Shown here: positions 1 to 9,085 of the stretch, in pieces
How positions within the stretch are numbered: position 1 is the stretch's first letter
Layout of the letters: every line of letters begins with the position of its first letter
NCBI GenBank assembly: GCA_002335145.1
Contig: DDBV01000038.1
Span: 1 to 23,952, forward strand
Length of the DNA stretch: 23,952 bases
Direction of reading: 5' to 3'
DNA from: Patescibacteria group bacterium UBA2023
Lineage (GTDB): Bacteria; Patescibacteriota; Gracilibacteria; BD1-5; UBA2023
Notes under the pieces: generated by a model
Database searches by the model: none
What the model was told of the DNA's origin: nothing
Seen by the model: only the letters and a program-made list of their open reading frames with translations
Made by a program: the position numbers and the translations under genes

Positions 1-1101
1 GCGCTCGCCGAGCTCTCCAGATTCGTGTGGTTGGTCAGGTTTCCGCTCGTCCGTTAAATCTTTTGCTATCGCTTCGAAGAGATCGCTATTCTCGGCATCT
101 ATGAGTCGGTCGATCGTTGAGTCGGCAATTTGGTCGAATGGTATGGCAATAGAATCGTGACGGACAATTTCTTCCTCCGTGAGATTGATCCCCATGATGT
201 ACGATCCGAATGTCGCCTCCATGTCTCCGGGCTGATGCCGGATGATCGCTTCGCGAATGGATCGTACCGTCTCGGGAGTGAGCAATCCGGATTTCCGCAG
301 TGTCCCAGTACGGATCATCGGACAGTATGCGCGAAAGAGATTCCGCAGTGCCTTGCGAGATTTTGCATTGCGGTTGGCAGCATTAGTGAAGTCGAGGATC
401 TGAAATAGACGCTTCACATCGGCGGATGATACGAATCGAACATCACCCCCTCCTGGGTACATGAGTCGCCGAATCAGAGCCTTGTCCGTATCGTTCAGAG
501 GCTTGCTTACCTGGTTGAGTCCGATCTCATCGAGGATACTCGCAATGTTTCGGTCGCGTCCTTCTAGGTTCACGTGAGCCTTCGTCTGGATCACGCGTTT
601 GCGAGCGGCTTTGTTCTTGGCCATAGCTGTGAGATCTTCGCGGCTCGCCGTGGCAATGAAACCCCGGATCGTCTGGAAGTCTGCCGGTACGAGGGAATAC
701 TCTCCCTTGATCCGTTCGAGAGCTGCTTCACGATCGGATTCGATAGAGGCACCGTACCGCATGAGCGTATGCCGTATGTCGTCATCGGGGATTCCGCTCA
801 CGAGTTCGGCGATTTCGGCGGGAGTGATCTCTCTGAGGGCATCATCGAGTGTTTCAGGGTCGGCGGATGCGAGATAGGAGCGCATATCAGCGCGTATCGA
901 TAGATATCCCGACTCCGATTTGACGCGGTCGTAATACTCCAACCCCTTCCCGGCGGTTCATTCACCTCGGTGGATCCGCTCCTCCAGGACTTCCGAGAGC
1001 AGCCTCCTTCTCAGGCGTTCGCGCCGGGCTTCCGGAGTCTCGGCTTGACGCCGGATATTTTCATTGGCGGAGTTAAGGGTATTGGTATTTCCGGTGGTCA
1101 T
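1..1101 (-). CDS. Unrecognised large protein (3' end outside window)
   Basis: An open frame of 367 codons starts at ATG 1101 and runs off the left edge. It has one in-frame TGA, read as Gly, at about residue 48 (context GE-G-TAGKG). I do not recognise the family. The visible part is hydrophilic and mostly helical in character, rich in Arg, Glu and Asp, with no signal peptide or membrane segment; the N-terminal 45 residues are very basic (RRERLRRRLL). The start is the Met of MTTGNTNT. An in-frame ATG at 1128 also exists, but it lies only 10 nt from the proposed -10 box and its third codon is TGA, so I prefer 1101. A promoter at 1139-1166 precedes it. Codon use (CTC, ATC, GAC, CGG) matches neighbouring genes, which supports it as real. 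Function unknown. Confidence 0.8.
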
Positions 1102-1138
1102 GGTACGATCGTTTACGATTCAGGGCATATTCGCTCCC

Positions 1139-1166
1139 ATTGTACCAGTTTGGCTCGTATTATCAA
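1139..1166 (-). promoter_or_regulatory. Sigma70-type promoter for the gene at 1-1101
   Basis: On the minus strand TTGATA (1166-1161), a 16-nt spacer and TACAAT (1144-1139). The -10 ends 37 nt before the chosen ATG. The -35 box shares bases with the U-tract of the terminator at 1163-1195, so the end of one transcription unit doubles as the start of the next. Confidence 0.5.
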
Positions 1167-1195
1167 AAAAACGCATCCATTTCCCGGACGCGTTT
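1163..1195 (-). terminator. Intrinsic terminator after the flavoprotein gene
   Basis: On the minus strand a 10-bp stem (AAACGCGTCC with GGATGCGTTT, one G-U pair) with a 7-nt loop is followed at once by a run of U. The stem occupies 1169-1195. It lies about 20 nt past the TAG of the reductase gene. Confidence 0.8.
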
Positions 1196-1215
1196 GGTAG
1201 GTCGAAGTTATGTCT

Positions 1216-1887
1216 CTAGTATTGCTCGAATCGGATTTGCCCCGGTTCCACTCCCGCCTCTGAGAGACGAGCACGCGCGTCTTTTACCATTGCGGGGCTG
1301 CCGCAGAGGTAGTATTCTTTGTATACTCCGGTGAGTGTTTCGGTGATCGTATCCGTCACGTACCCGCGCTCGTATCCAGGGTTGTCTTCGCGGCTGAGGT
1401 AGTAGTGTGTACAGAAATTCGGATACGCTTTTTCGAGGAGTGAGAGCTCCTCGCGGTAGAAGACGTCTTGCATGGAGCGGACTCAGAATACGAGCAACAT
1501 CTCCGACCGGTCTCCACGGGAGAGTGCGGAGAGGATCTGGAAATAGAGTGGTGCGAATCCGGTACCAGTCCCGATAAAATACCGTGCAACGTCTCCATCT
1601 GTGAGCGTGAAGTGTCCAAGTGGAGGCATGGACCTGAATTCCGAGCCGATCGGAAGCTCCGAGAGCTCCGTGCTTCCCTTTCAGCCCTCGAGTTTCTTAA
1701 TGATGTATCCGAGACTTCATTCCCGGGCCCATGCAATCGAATACGATCGCTTCAGTCCGGAAGGAAGCAGGAACATGCTGAACTGTCCAGGCTTCGCCGA
1801 GACGGGTTCGGAAGGCTCGATGACCATCTCGAAAACGTCTTTCGTGAGCCATTTCCTATCAGTAATGCGGAGGGTGATGGTTTGCAT
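1216..1887 (-). CDS. Ferredoxin-NAD(P)+ reductase-like flavoprotein
   Basis: A 223-residue oxidoreductase of the FNR superfamily, expected to pass electrons between NAD(P)H and a partner through FAD in the cytoplasm. The N-terminal half is the FAD-binding barrel with RSYS at 47-50 and the LEGGKGS loop at 66-72. The C-terminal half is the NAD(P)-binding fold with GTGTGFAP at 106-113 and the terminal CGSPAMV at 195-201. Length suits a minimal FNR with no fused ferredoxin. Three TGA codons are read as Gly at 57, 69 and 135; residues 69 (EGG) and 135 (VFGVRS) are glycines in many relatives, so this gene helps prove the code. The start ATG 1887 gives a compact N-terminus. It is divergent from dnaA. 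Physiological partner unknown; dihydroorotate-dehydrogenase or phenol-hydroxylase type electron-transfer subunits are alternatives. Confidence 0.9.
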
Positions 1888-1910
1888 GATTCGCTTGGAA
1901 AAACGAGCGA

Positions 1911-1922
1911 ATTGTATACAAT
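1911..1922. repeat. Perfect 12-bp palindrome ATTGTATACAAT
   Basis: The sequence equals its own reverse complement and covers the proposed -10 box of the flavoprotein promoter. It could be a dimeric-repressor half-site pair, but a -10 box often gives a short palindrome by chance. Confidence 0.4.
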
Positions 1923-1937
1923 CGAGACACGAAACAA
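1911..1937 (-). promoter_or_regulatory. Probable promoter of the flavoprotein gene
   Basis: Minus strand TTGTTT (1937-1932), 15-nt spacer, TACAAT (1916-1911), ending 23 nt before ATG 1887. The -10 box is half of a perfect 12-bp palindrome, ATTGTATACAAT, at 1911-1922. Confidence 0.4.
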
Positions 1938-1962
1938 AATATTTTCCATAAGGAGTGATAAA

Positions 1963-1981
1963 CGAACACAATTTGTGTTCG
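1963..1981. promoter_or_regulatory. Operator-like perfect inverted repeat in the flavoprotein-dnaA gap
   Basis: Two 9-nt arms, CGAACACAA and TTGTGTTCG, flank a single T with no mismatch. The 1-nt centre rules out a stable RNA hairpin, so it is more likely a binding site for a dimeric protein. It sits between divergent transcription units. It does not match the TTATNCACA DnaA box. Confidence 0.5.
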
Positions 1982-2010
1982 GATATGTGTCCGTCAAGCG
2001 ATTTTTCATT

Positions 2011-2038
2011 TTGACAACACGCAGAAACCGAGTAAACA
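2011..2038 (+). promoter_or_regulatory. Possible dnaA promoter (-35 good, -10 weak)
   Basis: A perfect -35 box TTGACA at 2011-2016 is followed after 16 nt by TAAACA, a poor -10 box. It would leave a leader of about 65 nt, longer than at other genes here. No better candidate is visible closer to ATG 2112. Confidence 0.25.
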
Positions 2039-2111
2039 TGTCCCCGTCCACGGAAGACCAGAAGTTGGGAGAAATACCCGCAAGTATTCGTCAAAGTCGC
2101 CTTCGCAACAC

Positions 2112-3539
2112 ATGCAGCAAACCGATTCCCTCGAAGCAAAAATCATCCTGAAAGAGATTGTCTCGGAGCTCGTAAGCACCGTGCGCAAGCAGGATTTCCT
2201 GACCTATTTCAAGAAGCTGTCCGTTGTTGACCGTACGTCCGACCGTATTGTTTTCGGGGTCGTATCGAGTTTTATGCGCGACAACCTTTCTCACAAGTTT
2301 TACGACGAAATCAAGCAAGCGACCAAAAAATTTGTTCCATCCATCGAATCGGTGGATTTCGTTGTCGATACGGCGATCGACAATACGACCAATACGCAGG
2401 TTGTCGATTGCCAAACACTCTATAAGGAATTTACCTCCAAGCGCACTAAGAAGACCGAGATTCCCGGACACGAGCAGGTCGATGGGATCGTCTCCCGCGT
2501 TATCAACGACAAATATCGTCTCGATAACTTCATCATTGGTCCATCGAACCAGCTCGCATACGCCGCCGCCGATGCTGTCTGCCGGAAGCCGGGATCGAGC
2601 TACAATCCACTCTTCATCTATGGGGATGTTGGGCTCGGAAAGACCCATCTTCTCCAGGCGATCGGAAACGGTATCCGGGCAAGATTTCGCGATAAGCGTG
2701 TGATCTATACGACCGCCGATCGATTTCTCACGGACTACATTACGAGTGTGAAGGCTCGGAAGGTCGACCAGATGCGCGAGAAATACCGCTCGATCGATGT
2801 ACTCATTATCGATGACGTACAGTTCCTCGCTGGCAAAAAGCAGACGCAGGAAGAGCTCTATAATATTTTCAATATCCTTTACGAAGGGAATAAGCAGATC
2901 GTCCTCTCCGGCGATCGTCCGCCCAAGGAGCTCTCGGAGCTTGAACCGCGTCTCCGAAACCGCTTCGAGTGGGGAATTATTGTCGATATTGGCGCACCGG
3001 ATTTCGAGACGCGGCTCGCGATCCTCCAGGAGAAGGCTCGTGCGCGGGAGTTCATCATTCCTCAGCAGGTCGCCGAGTTCATTGCCTATAATACAGGGGA
3101 GAACGTGCGCGAGCTCGAAGGAATTCTCAATCAGCTCGTGGCCGAATATGAGCTACATAATACGCCTCCGACGATCGAGCACGTCGCGAAGAAATTCAAG
3201 AAGCTCGCGATTACCGATGACTTCTCGGGACCAAAAAAATCCAGAACCAAGATTGCCGGATACCAAGAACTTCTCGATGCAGTAAGTGCGCATTTCGGTA
3301 TCGAGGTGGGGAGTTTGGTGGGGGAGGATCGCCGCAAAGAGAACATGATTCCGAGACAGGTTGCCATGTATCTGCTCAAGAATCGACTCAATTATACGTA
3401 TGACCGTATCGGAAATATTTTCTCCGGTCGCAATCATTCCTCGGTCCTCTATTCTTGCAAGAAACTTGAACAGATTCTCAAGAAAGACCAGAATCTCTTC
3501 TACGAAATAAACGTCCTGCGCGATAAACTCGGCATCTAG
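2112..3539 (+). CDS. dnaA: Chromosomal replication initiator DnaA
   Basis: A 475-residue AAA+ ATPase that binds and opens the replication origin. Domain I (1-85) is the protein-interaction domain. The ATPase core has Walker A GDVGLGKTHL at 171-180, Walker B LIIDD at 231-235, and the arginine-finger box LEPRLRNRFEWG. The C-terminal DNA-binding domain carries the helix-turn-helix region ending in RNHSSVLYSCKKL; the family signature usually reads nearer to DHTTV, so this is a divergent version. Length is normal and no TGA is used. ATG 2112 is chosen because domain I begins directly after it; no upstream in-frame ATG was found and there is no Shine-Dalgarno. It is followed by its own terminator, not by dnaN, so the usual dnaA-dnaN pair is absent. 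Whether the origin lies here is unresolved. Confidence 0.98.
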   Translation: MQQTDSLEAKIILKEIVSELVSTVRKQDFLTYFKKLSVVDRTSDRIVFGVVSSFMRDNLSHKFYDEIKQATKKFVPSIESVDFVVDTAIDNTTNTQVVDCQTLYKEFTSKRTKKTEIPGHEQVDGIVSRVINDKYRLDNFIIGPSNQLAYAAADAVCRKPGSSYNPLFIYGDVGLGKTHLLQAIGNGIRARFRDKRVIYTTADRFLTDYITSVKARKVDQMREKYRSIDVLIIDDVQFLAGKKQTQEELYNIFNILYEGNKQIVLSGDRPPKELSELEPRLRNRFEWGIIVDIGAPDFETRLAILQEKARAREFIIPQQVAEFIAYNTGENVRELEGILNQLVAEYELHNTPPTIEHVAKKFKKLAITDDFSGPKKSRTKIAGYQELLDAVSAHFGIEVGSLVGEDRRKENMIPRQVAMYLLKNRLNYTYDRIGNIFSGRNHSSVLYSCKKLEQILKKDQNLFYEINVLRDKLGI

Positions 3540-3566
3540 CGGATTTTCTCTACGCTGAGACTTTCG

Positions 3567-3604
3567 GATCTGACCATCTCTGCGGAGATGTCGGATCTTT
3601 TTTT
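3567..3604 (+). terminator. Intrinsic terminator of dnaA
   Basis: The stem pairs 3567-3580 with 3585-3597 (13 pairs, one G-U, one bulged C at 3575), with a TGCG tetraloop and seven T residues at 3598-3604. It starts 27 nt after the dnaA stop. Confidence 0.85.
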
Positions 3605-3614
3605 GAGTACGGCC

Positions 3615-3642
3615 GTGACAAGCCCGGCGGAATCCATAGAAT
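3615..3642 (+). promoter_or_regulatory. Sigma70-type promoter for the helical membrane protein
   Basis: GTGACA (3615-3620), 16-nt spacer, TAGAAT (3637-3642). The -10 box ends 27 nt before ATG 3670, the same geometry as at nhaP and alaS. Confidence 0.55.
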
Positions 3643-3669
3643 GTCCTTCCGTTTTTCTTTTGCTTGTCG

Positions 3670-4824
3670 ATGTTCCAGCTTCGGGTTATCGCATTGTTTG
3701 CCGCTATCCTCTTTTCTGGATTCTTCTTCCACCGAATGGTTGTTGGGGTGAATGCGGTCAAATTTGAAAACGAAACATACCGACGCGTGCAGCACCCTGA
3801 TTTTATTCCTTCCCGCCTCTCGATCGCTGTGGCGGGGGGGTGATACGATCTCGCCATAGGAGACATGTACTGGCTCGAAACCATACAGTATGTCGGGACG
3901 CATGCCGTTGGTGCCGAATACCGCGCGTATCTCGCGACACTGCTCGAACTCGTGACGGATATCGATCCTCGAATGGTCGATGCGTATATATTTGGGCAGA
4001 CACTTCTTCCTCGTGAATTGGATGAGTACCAGGGGGAGGATCGGCATCTGAACGAGGCCATCGGTCTCGGAGAGAAGTGACTCGTTCACCTTTGCGACGC
4101 CCGTAAGATCCGCGCGATCGACATGGCACTGGATATTGCATCGCTTCCGGTGGACGAATCAACGCGAGAACCATGTGAAACGCTCTGGATTCCGTTTTAC
4201 CTCGGGTACGACCACTACTTCTATGCCAATGATCCCGAGAAGGCCAATCGGTACTACAAAATTGCCTCTGCCCATGCAGATGCTCCTGCCGGAGTGCGTA
4301 CCATTGCTGCCACCACACTCTCGGACTCCGGTGATCCGACCGCCGCAATGGAGATGTTGCTGGATCTCGCCATATTTTCTGGAGAGTCAGCTCCCGCATG
4401 CTCCTCTGTGGCAGGCACGCTCAAGCGTCTTTATAGTGAGTATTTTCAAGAAGGAATCCTCTCGTATTCTTTTATAGATCCCGTCCGTGAGGCGAAGAGA
4501 TTTATCGATGTGTACGAGCGGGTTCGGACGGTCGAATCTGGACTCTGTCGTGAGTATATTCTTCGACTCGAGCGCATGACTCAGCTCGCCCATGTCCGAC
4601 AGGCGGATGAGGCATACTTCCGGGATCATGATGGTGCCCATGCGAAGGATGCTGATACCCTCTACCGGATCGGATACCTCCCCTATGAGCCGAGAGATTT
4701 CCAGCAGTTACCGGACGGATCGTGAGCCGCCTATGTCCGAGACGAAGAGACCGGACGCTGGGTGGTGCGAATGCGTACGCCTGATGGACGGATCTCCGAT
4801 CCGCGCAAAGCCGATCGGTACTAG
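3670..4824 (+). CDS. Membrane-anchored protein with TPR-like helical repeats
   Basis: A 384-residue protein with a short N-terminal membrane anchor (about residues 5-25: VIALFAAILFSGFFF) and a long soluble part expected outside the membrane. The middle is rich in Tyr, Ala and Leu helices such as YYKIASAHADAP and DPTAAMEMLLDLAIF, with the spacing and small residues of tetratricopeptide-like hairpins, but no repeat is textbook. Three TGA codons (residues 58, 137, 352) are read as Gly; the first follows two GGG codons. The C-terminus is short and charged and ends at TAG. ATG 3670 places the membrane segment right at the N-terminus and fits the promoter at 3615-3642. I do not recognise a named family; a scaffold or cell-envelope role is inference. 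It precedes the secreted beta-propeller gene. Confidence 0.85.
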
Positions 4825-4846
4825 AATCATATTAGGAGAGTGTTTT

Positions 4847-4870
4847 TTCTCTTGGTGAAGAGAGTTTTAC
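4847..4870 (+). terminator. Weak possible terminator after the helical membrane protein
   Basis: A 6-bp stem TCTCTT/AAGAGA (4848-4853, 4858-4863) with a GGTG loop is followed by a broken T run. The stem is short and A/T-rich, so termination may be partial. Confidence 0.35.
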
Positions 4871-4871
4871 T

Positions 4872-4898
4872 TTGATTTTCATATCGGGACACTACAAT
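4872..4898 (+). promoter_or_regulatory. Possible promoter of the beta-propeller gene
   Basis: TTGATT (4872-4877), 15-nt spacer, TACAAT (4893-4898). It would start transcription near 4905, downstream of the ATG at 4897, which argues against that upstream start and for 4945 or 4969. Confidence 0.35.
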
Positions 4899-4968
4899 GG
4901 GGGAGTTTTCTGTCACCTTTTCACCGTTCCATCGTCTCTTCCTCATGATAATTCCTTATTCTCATCGT

Positions 4969-7356
4969 ATGAATACCCCTTCATCCTGGAGCTTCCGTTT
5001 CTGGCTCGTAACTATCGGAGTGCTCTCGACTCTCGCGGTCGTACCAGTATCGGCCCAATCTGAAGACACTCAGCTGATCGATAAGGAAAACTCGTCATCT
5101 GTCTCCGGGGAAGATGTTGCCTCATCATTTTCCATGCAGCGATTCGAGAGTTGCGAGGATATGCAGGAGCGTTTGTACGATCTGTATTCGCACGTGTCTT
5201 CGGATTCGTACTATGGCGGAGACTACGCTGTGGATGATATGATGGCTGAGGGTATGTCGGCACCCACGAAGGCGGTAGATCCGTGAGTATCGGCTGTTTC
5301 CGACTCCGATGTGCCGGAAGTTCATAACGAATATTCTATCACCAATGTCCAGGTTCTTGGTGTGGACGAGAGTGAGCGCGTAAAAACGGACGGACGCTAT
5401 ATCTACTATTCGAATAACGCCGACCGTCGCATATATATCGCGGATGCTTCCGACCCCAATGCCGTATCTGTACGAAAATCCATTAAGATCCCCGATTCCT
5501 TCGCGAATCCGGAGCTTTTTCTCACGAATGACAGGCTCGTCATCCTCTCGACCCGGTATGCTCCTTCCCAGGCTTCCGATGGAGTACGCTATTCTCGATA
5601 TTGGTCGGATCGATCGGTACGGACGGCCGCGATCGTCTACGATACCTCTGACATTGATAATCTCAAGCTCGAACGCTATGAGCTGCTCGATGGATCGTTC
5701 GAGCGGTCCCGTATGATTGGAGATACGCTCTATGTCGTCTCAAGCACGTACGTACACATGCCGTATTCCTGGCAACAGGGAGGAAAAAACTCGGAATTTT
5801 CGACTTTCGACCAGGCGTTTGATGCAGCGGACATACTCCCTCGCTATGCCGAACTCCGAAGCGTGTCCAGTGCCGCCGATGGCAACGTTACGGTTCGGGG
5901 GCGGAAAATAGCGTACAGGCTCTCTTCTGGTGCGAGTGTCGATTGTTCGGATGTGGCGTATATCCTGCCGAATGATGAGTCCGTCTCTCAATTCGGTTTC
6001 AATCCGCGCTTTGTTACACTCTCGGCCATCGATACTTCCGATGCGAGCAAGGAGATCGCGACCGATGTCGTTCTCGGTGATCTCAACGAAGTATACATGA
6101 GTCTCGATCACCTCTATCTCACGAGTCGGATATACGACTCTGAGCCGGCTTTGTTCCGCTGTCCGGTAGATGCTTTTTGTCTCATGCCTCAGTGGGGAAT
6201 CTCCAATACAAACACGCTCGTGCACAAATTCTCGGTCAATGGACGAAATCTTGCCTACGACCGGACGGCGTTCGTTCCCGGAGAGCCACTGAATCAGTAC
6301 TCCATGGATCAGTCGGCCTCAGGCTCCTTTCGTATCGTTACCTCCAATCGCTCTCCCAAACAATCAACATCGGTTTACGTGCTCGATAAGAATTTTAAGA
6401 AAATCGGATCGCTCGAACGTCTCGCTGAAGGAGAGGAATTCAAGAGTTCCCGCTATATTGGTGACAAGCTCTTTCTCGTCACGTTCCAATCTATCGATCC
6501 ACTTTTTGTGATCGACATTTCCAATGAGACGGCACCTGAAGTAATTGGGGAGCTGAAAATGCCAGGATACTCGACCTACTTGCATTCATATGACGAGAAT
6601 CACCTCATGGGAATAGGGTATGATACCGAAATGACGGAGTGGGGCGGAACACGCAATGGGGGAATCCAGGTCGCACTCTACCGCATAGACTACGATGAGC
6701 GGGAAACGGCTGAGAGCCGCTGTTGAACTCTTCGCGAGACCGATCCTGCTCGTTATGATGAATGTCTCGATGGCGTTGATTCATCGCGTATCCGCGTGAG
6801 CCAGGTTGCAGCCAAGACATTCGGTCAGCAGGGAAGCTTCTCGGAGACACTCATTGATCCTCGGACCTTCATGTGGATTGCTTCACGAAAGACCCTCGTT
6901 CTTCCGGTATTGCTCCACTACCATAGTGATCCGAGTCGTCCGTATGACATCAGTGACGCATTCCAAGGATCGCTCGTTCTCGGTATCGATCCGGAAACAG
7001 GAATCAACGAGCGACGCGAAATTACCCATATGGATCTTTCGGCGATAGCTTCCCAGCGAGAGAAGGCTTGCATGACGTACATCTCATCGACATCTTCCGA
7101 GCCACAGTGTAAGAAACTTATCGGGGGAGGGGAATATTGTCTTCCTGTCACTCAGACATGGGTGCCATCCTACTGCTATGCTGATTCTACACCCGAGTCC
7201 TATATGGCATATAATTCGTGGGAATACCAACGTTCGTTCGTGGCTCGGAGCGTCTACATTGGATCATACCTCTTCGTCATGAGTGACGACAAAGTAACCG
7301 TCCACAATATGGACGGCAGCTACAACCAGATGGCTTCTGTTGATTGGGAACGCTAA
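4969..7356 (+). CDS. Secreted beta-propeller domain protein (PF09826-like)
   Basis: A 795-residue exported protein. Residues 1-31 form a signal peptide: polar start, WLVTIGVLSTLAVV core, and a likely cut after PVSA before QSEDT. About residue 120 begins the NVQVLGVDESERVKTDGRYI block that marks the secreted beta-propeller family PF09826, followed by repeated blade-like strands (RRIYIADA, NDRLVILS, GDTLYVVS, GDKLFLVT, SYLFVMSDD). Late Cys residues (in EKACM, PQCKKL, GEYCL, SYCYAD) suggest disulfides outside the cell. TGA codons at 106 and 586 are read as Gly. Upstream ATGs at 4897 and 4945 extend the frame but bury the signal peptide, so 4969 is preferred; 4945 is possible. The stop overlaps the stop of the convergent gene. 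Role unknown; cell-surface binding or envelope function is inference. Confidence 0.9.
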
Positions 7357-8720
7357 TTTGATTGAGATACGACTTCTTGGAGGAGGGGTTTTTGCTCGAT
7401 CGAGTATCCATCGTAGTCCCGGAGGAATGTCGTGAGTGGAATATACCGCCGCCTATCGAAGTCGAGTGCTGTCCATCGTCCCTCCTGCACAAGTGCCAAG
7501 ACCCCGCGAGACTTCCCTTTGCACGAGAACGCTCGTACCATGAGCACTGTGTTTTCCTCTGCTGGGGGCATATCCCATACCGACTCTTCGTTATATGTCG
7601 TCATTGGGTCTCCATTCCAGTCGTTTCCGGTACCGACTTTCGCTCCGCATGATCGGGCGATGAGTAGAGGAAAGATGCGCTTCCAGGCTGTCCGGACGTG
7701 CCATGGGAGCGTCGCTGCAAGCGAACGCTCGAGGTCGAAGATTGCTCCTCAGCGTTCGCGCAGGTCTCGCATGACCGCTCCACTCTCCGGAAACTTTCGC
7801 TCGAATGCTGCGAGCATCGCTCGAATTCGCTGATCGTATTCGCTCGGAACTACCGGAACGAATGTCCGATCGTGCAGGAAACACATCAAGCGCAGGGAGA
7901 ATATTCGTTGTATCCGGTATTGTGATACACAAGCTCGGACAATATCATCTTGGCGCCTTGGGGATCACGCGGCGACGATCGTAAATCACGGCCAGAGAAA
8001 AATCCCCGCGTCCCATCTCTCCGAAGCGGACTGGGGGTAGTAGCCGGGACTCGGCGATATATCGAGCTTTGCGACGGTTCCGTTTATCACGATGTTGTCG
8101 AGTGCCGATAGAAAAATATCGAGCGGCGCGACCGCTTCATTCGCGACAAATGTTTTTGGTGGGGAGAAGAATACGGGCGTTCGGTGGAATATCGCACTCT
8201 CGAGATTTGTCTGTGCACCGTCTGTATCGATGAAAAACAATCCGGAGCAGTCATGTCACCGCTCGGTCAAGACAAGTACGTCCGTGAGGCCAAAATTGTC
8301 CACACAGGCAAGCTGGCGGATCTGGCGGTCCACAGGAGCGGTATCAATATTGTTTTCGTGTCATGCGGCCGCGCGATTTTGGCTGATCCGTACCAAGCGG
8401 CGTTCGGCCTGCATTCGATCAAACAAGCCCATGAGTTCCAATGAGCCAGGAGATTTCTGGAGCATGGCAGGATGTGCTTGCATGCGAGATCCGTACGAAA
8501 TCGCCGCATAGGCAGCCAGCACGAGTCGCTCTCTTGCTCAGAGTCGGGAAAATTCTTCGTCAGGCGGGATTGTTTTCTCGAAAAAACGCTCGAACGAAGC
8601 CTGGAGAATCGCACGAATCTCCGGCAGACGCCTATCGAGCCCTAGCGAAACACACCTCGCTCATTGCGTATTGGAAAGCACGGTATCAATCATCGGCATA
8701 TCGGGCCGCACCGCATTCAT
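7353..8720 (-). CDS. Unrecognised 455-residue protein, rich in TGA-Gly codons
   Basis: Under code 25 a single 456-codon frame runs from ATG 8720 to TAG 7353; under the standard code only fragments remain. Seven TGA codons occur, the most of any gene here. I do not recognise the family. The protein looks soluble, with no signal peptide or membrane segment. Visible stretches include LFFIDTDGAQTNLESAIFHR, a strand-rich middle (IVINGTVAKLDISPSPGYY) and a C-terminal block GAKVGTGNDWNGDPMTTYNEE before a final strand region (GVLALVQEGRWTALDFDRRR). The DTDG and NDWNGD patches could be metal or nucleotide sites, but this is a guess. It lies 11 nt behind the 90-residue gene at 8732-9004, so the two are probably cotranscribed. 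Its stop shares bases with the stop of the convergent beta-propeller gene. Confidence 0.85.
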
Positions 8721-8731
8721 GAGTCGTGTGG

Positions 8732-9004
8732 TTATGTCATCGCGAAGGCAATGGATGACTGTCTTGATGTCTCCTGCCAATCGCGCAAATATTCGGCTCA
8801 TTCCCCGTTGTCTCAGCTGAGCGACTCGGGTCCGATCTCTTTGAGAACTTCGTCCAAAATCTTTGCGAGACCCTGTATGGCCGACTCATCCATACTCACT
8901 TCATCCGAATCGAGCATCGCAAGAATCCCTGCTGACGCAACCCAGGACGTACCGAGCTTCGAAAGCACGGTCCGGACGTGCGAGAGTGTATCAACGTGAG
9001 ACAT
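8732..9004 (-). CDS. Unrecognised small protein, 90 residues
   Basis: Starts at ATG 9004 (MSHVDTLSHVR) and ends at TAA 8732. Two TGA codons near residues 64 and 69 are read as Gly; under the standard code it would stop at 63 residues. The sequence suggests amphipathic helices (AIQGLAKILDEVLKEIG) and an acidic middle (DSDEVSMDES), with no membrane segment. No family recognised. It directly follows the large hairpin at 9014-9059 and precedes the 455-residue gene by 11 nt, probably in one transcript. I found no good promoter before it, so it may depend on read-through of the hairpin or on an atypical promoter. Confidence 0.7.
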
Positions 9005-9013
9005 CGAAGAATG

Positions 9014-9059
9014 AAAAATTGCGGTACACTGCCATTGCTCGGCAGTGTACCGCAATTTT
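9014..9059 (-). terminator. Long perfect hairpin terminator of efp
   Basis: A perfect 19-bp stem (9015-9033 with 9041-9059) and a 7-nt loop, flanked by A and T runs on both sides, so it can form on either strand. On the minus strand it ends in five U residues 26 nt after the efp stop. It is much longer than the other terminators here. Confidence 0.8.
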
Positions 9060-9085
9060 CTGGACAATGCAAAATCTTCTAAAGG

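Noticed and set aside
1468..2151. 227-residue plus-strand ORF opposite the flavoprotein gene
   Set aside because: It is antisense to a recognised FNR-family gene, overlaps dnaA in another frame and has no family features.
5284..6726. Beta-propeller, MurA, malic enzyme and other genes as frameshifted or nonsense pseudogenes
   Set aside because: Every interruption is TGA in the same frame, never TAA, TAG or an indel, and many fall on conserved glycines; recoding explains all of them together.
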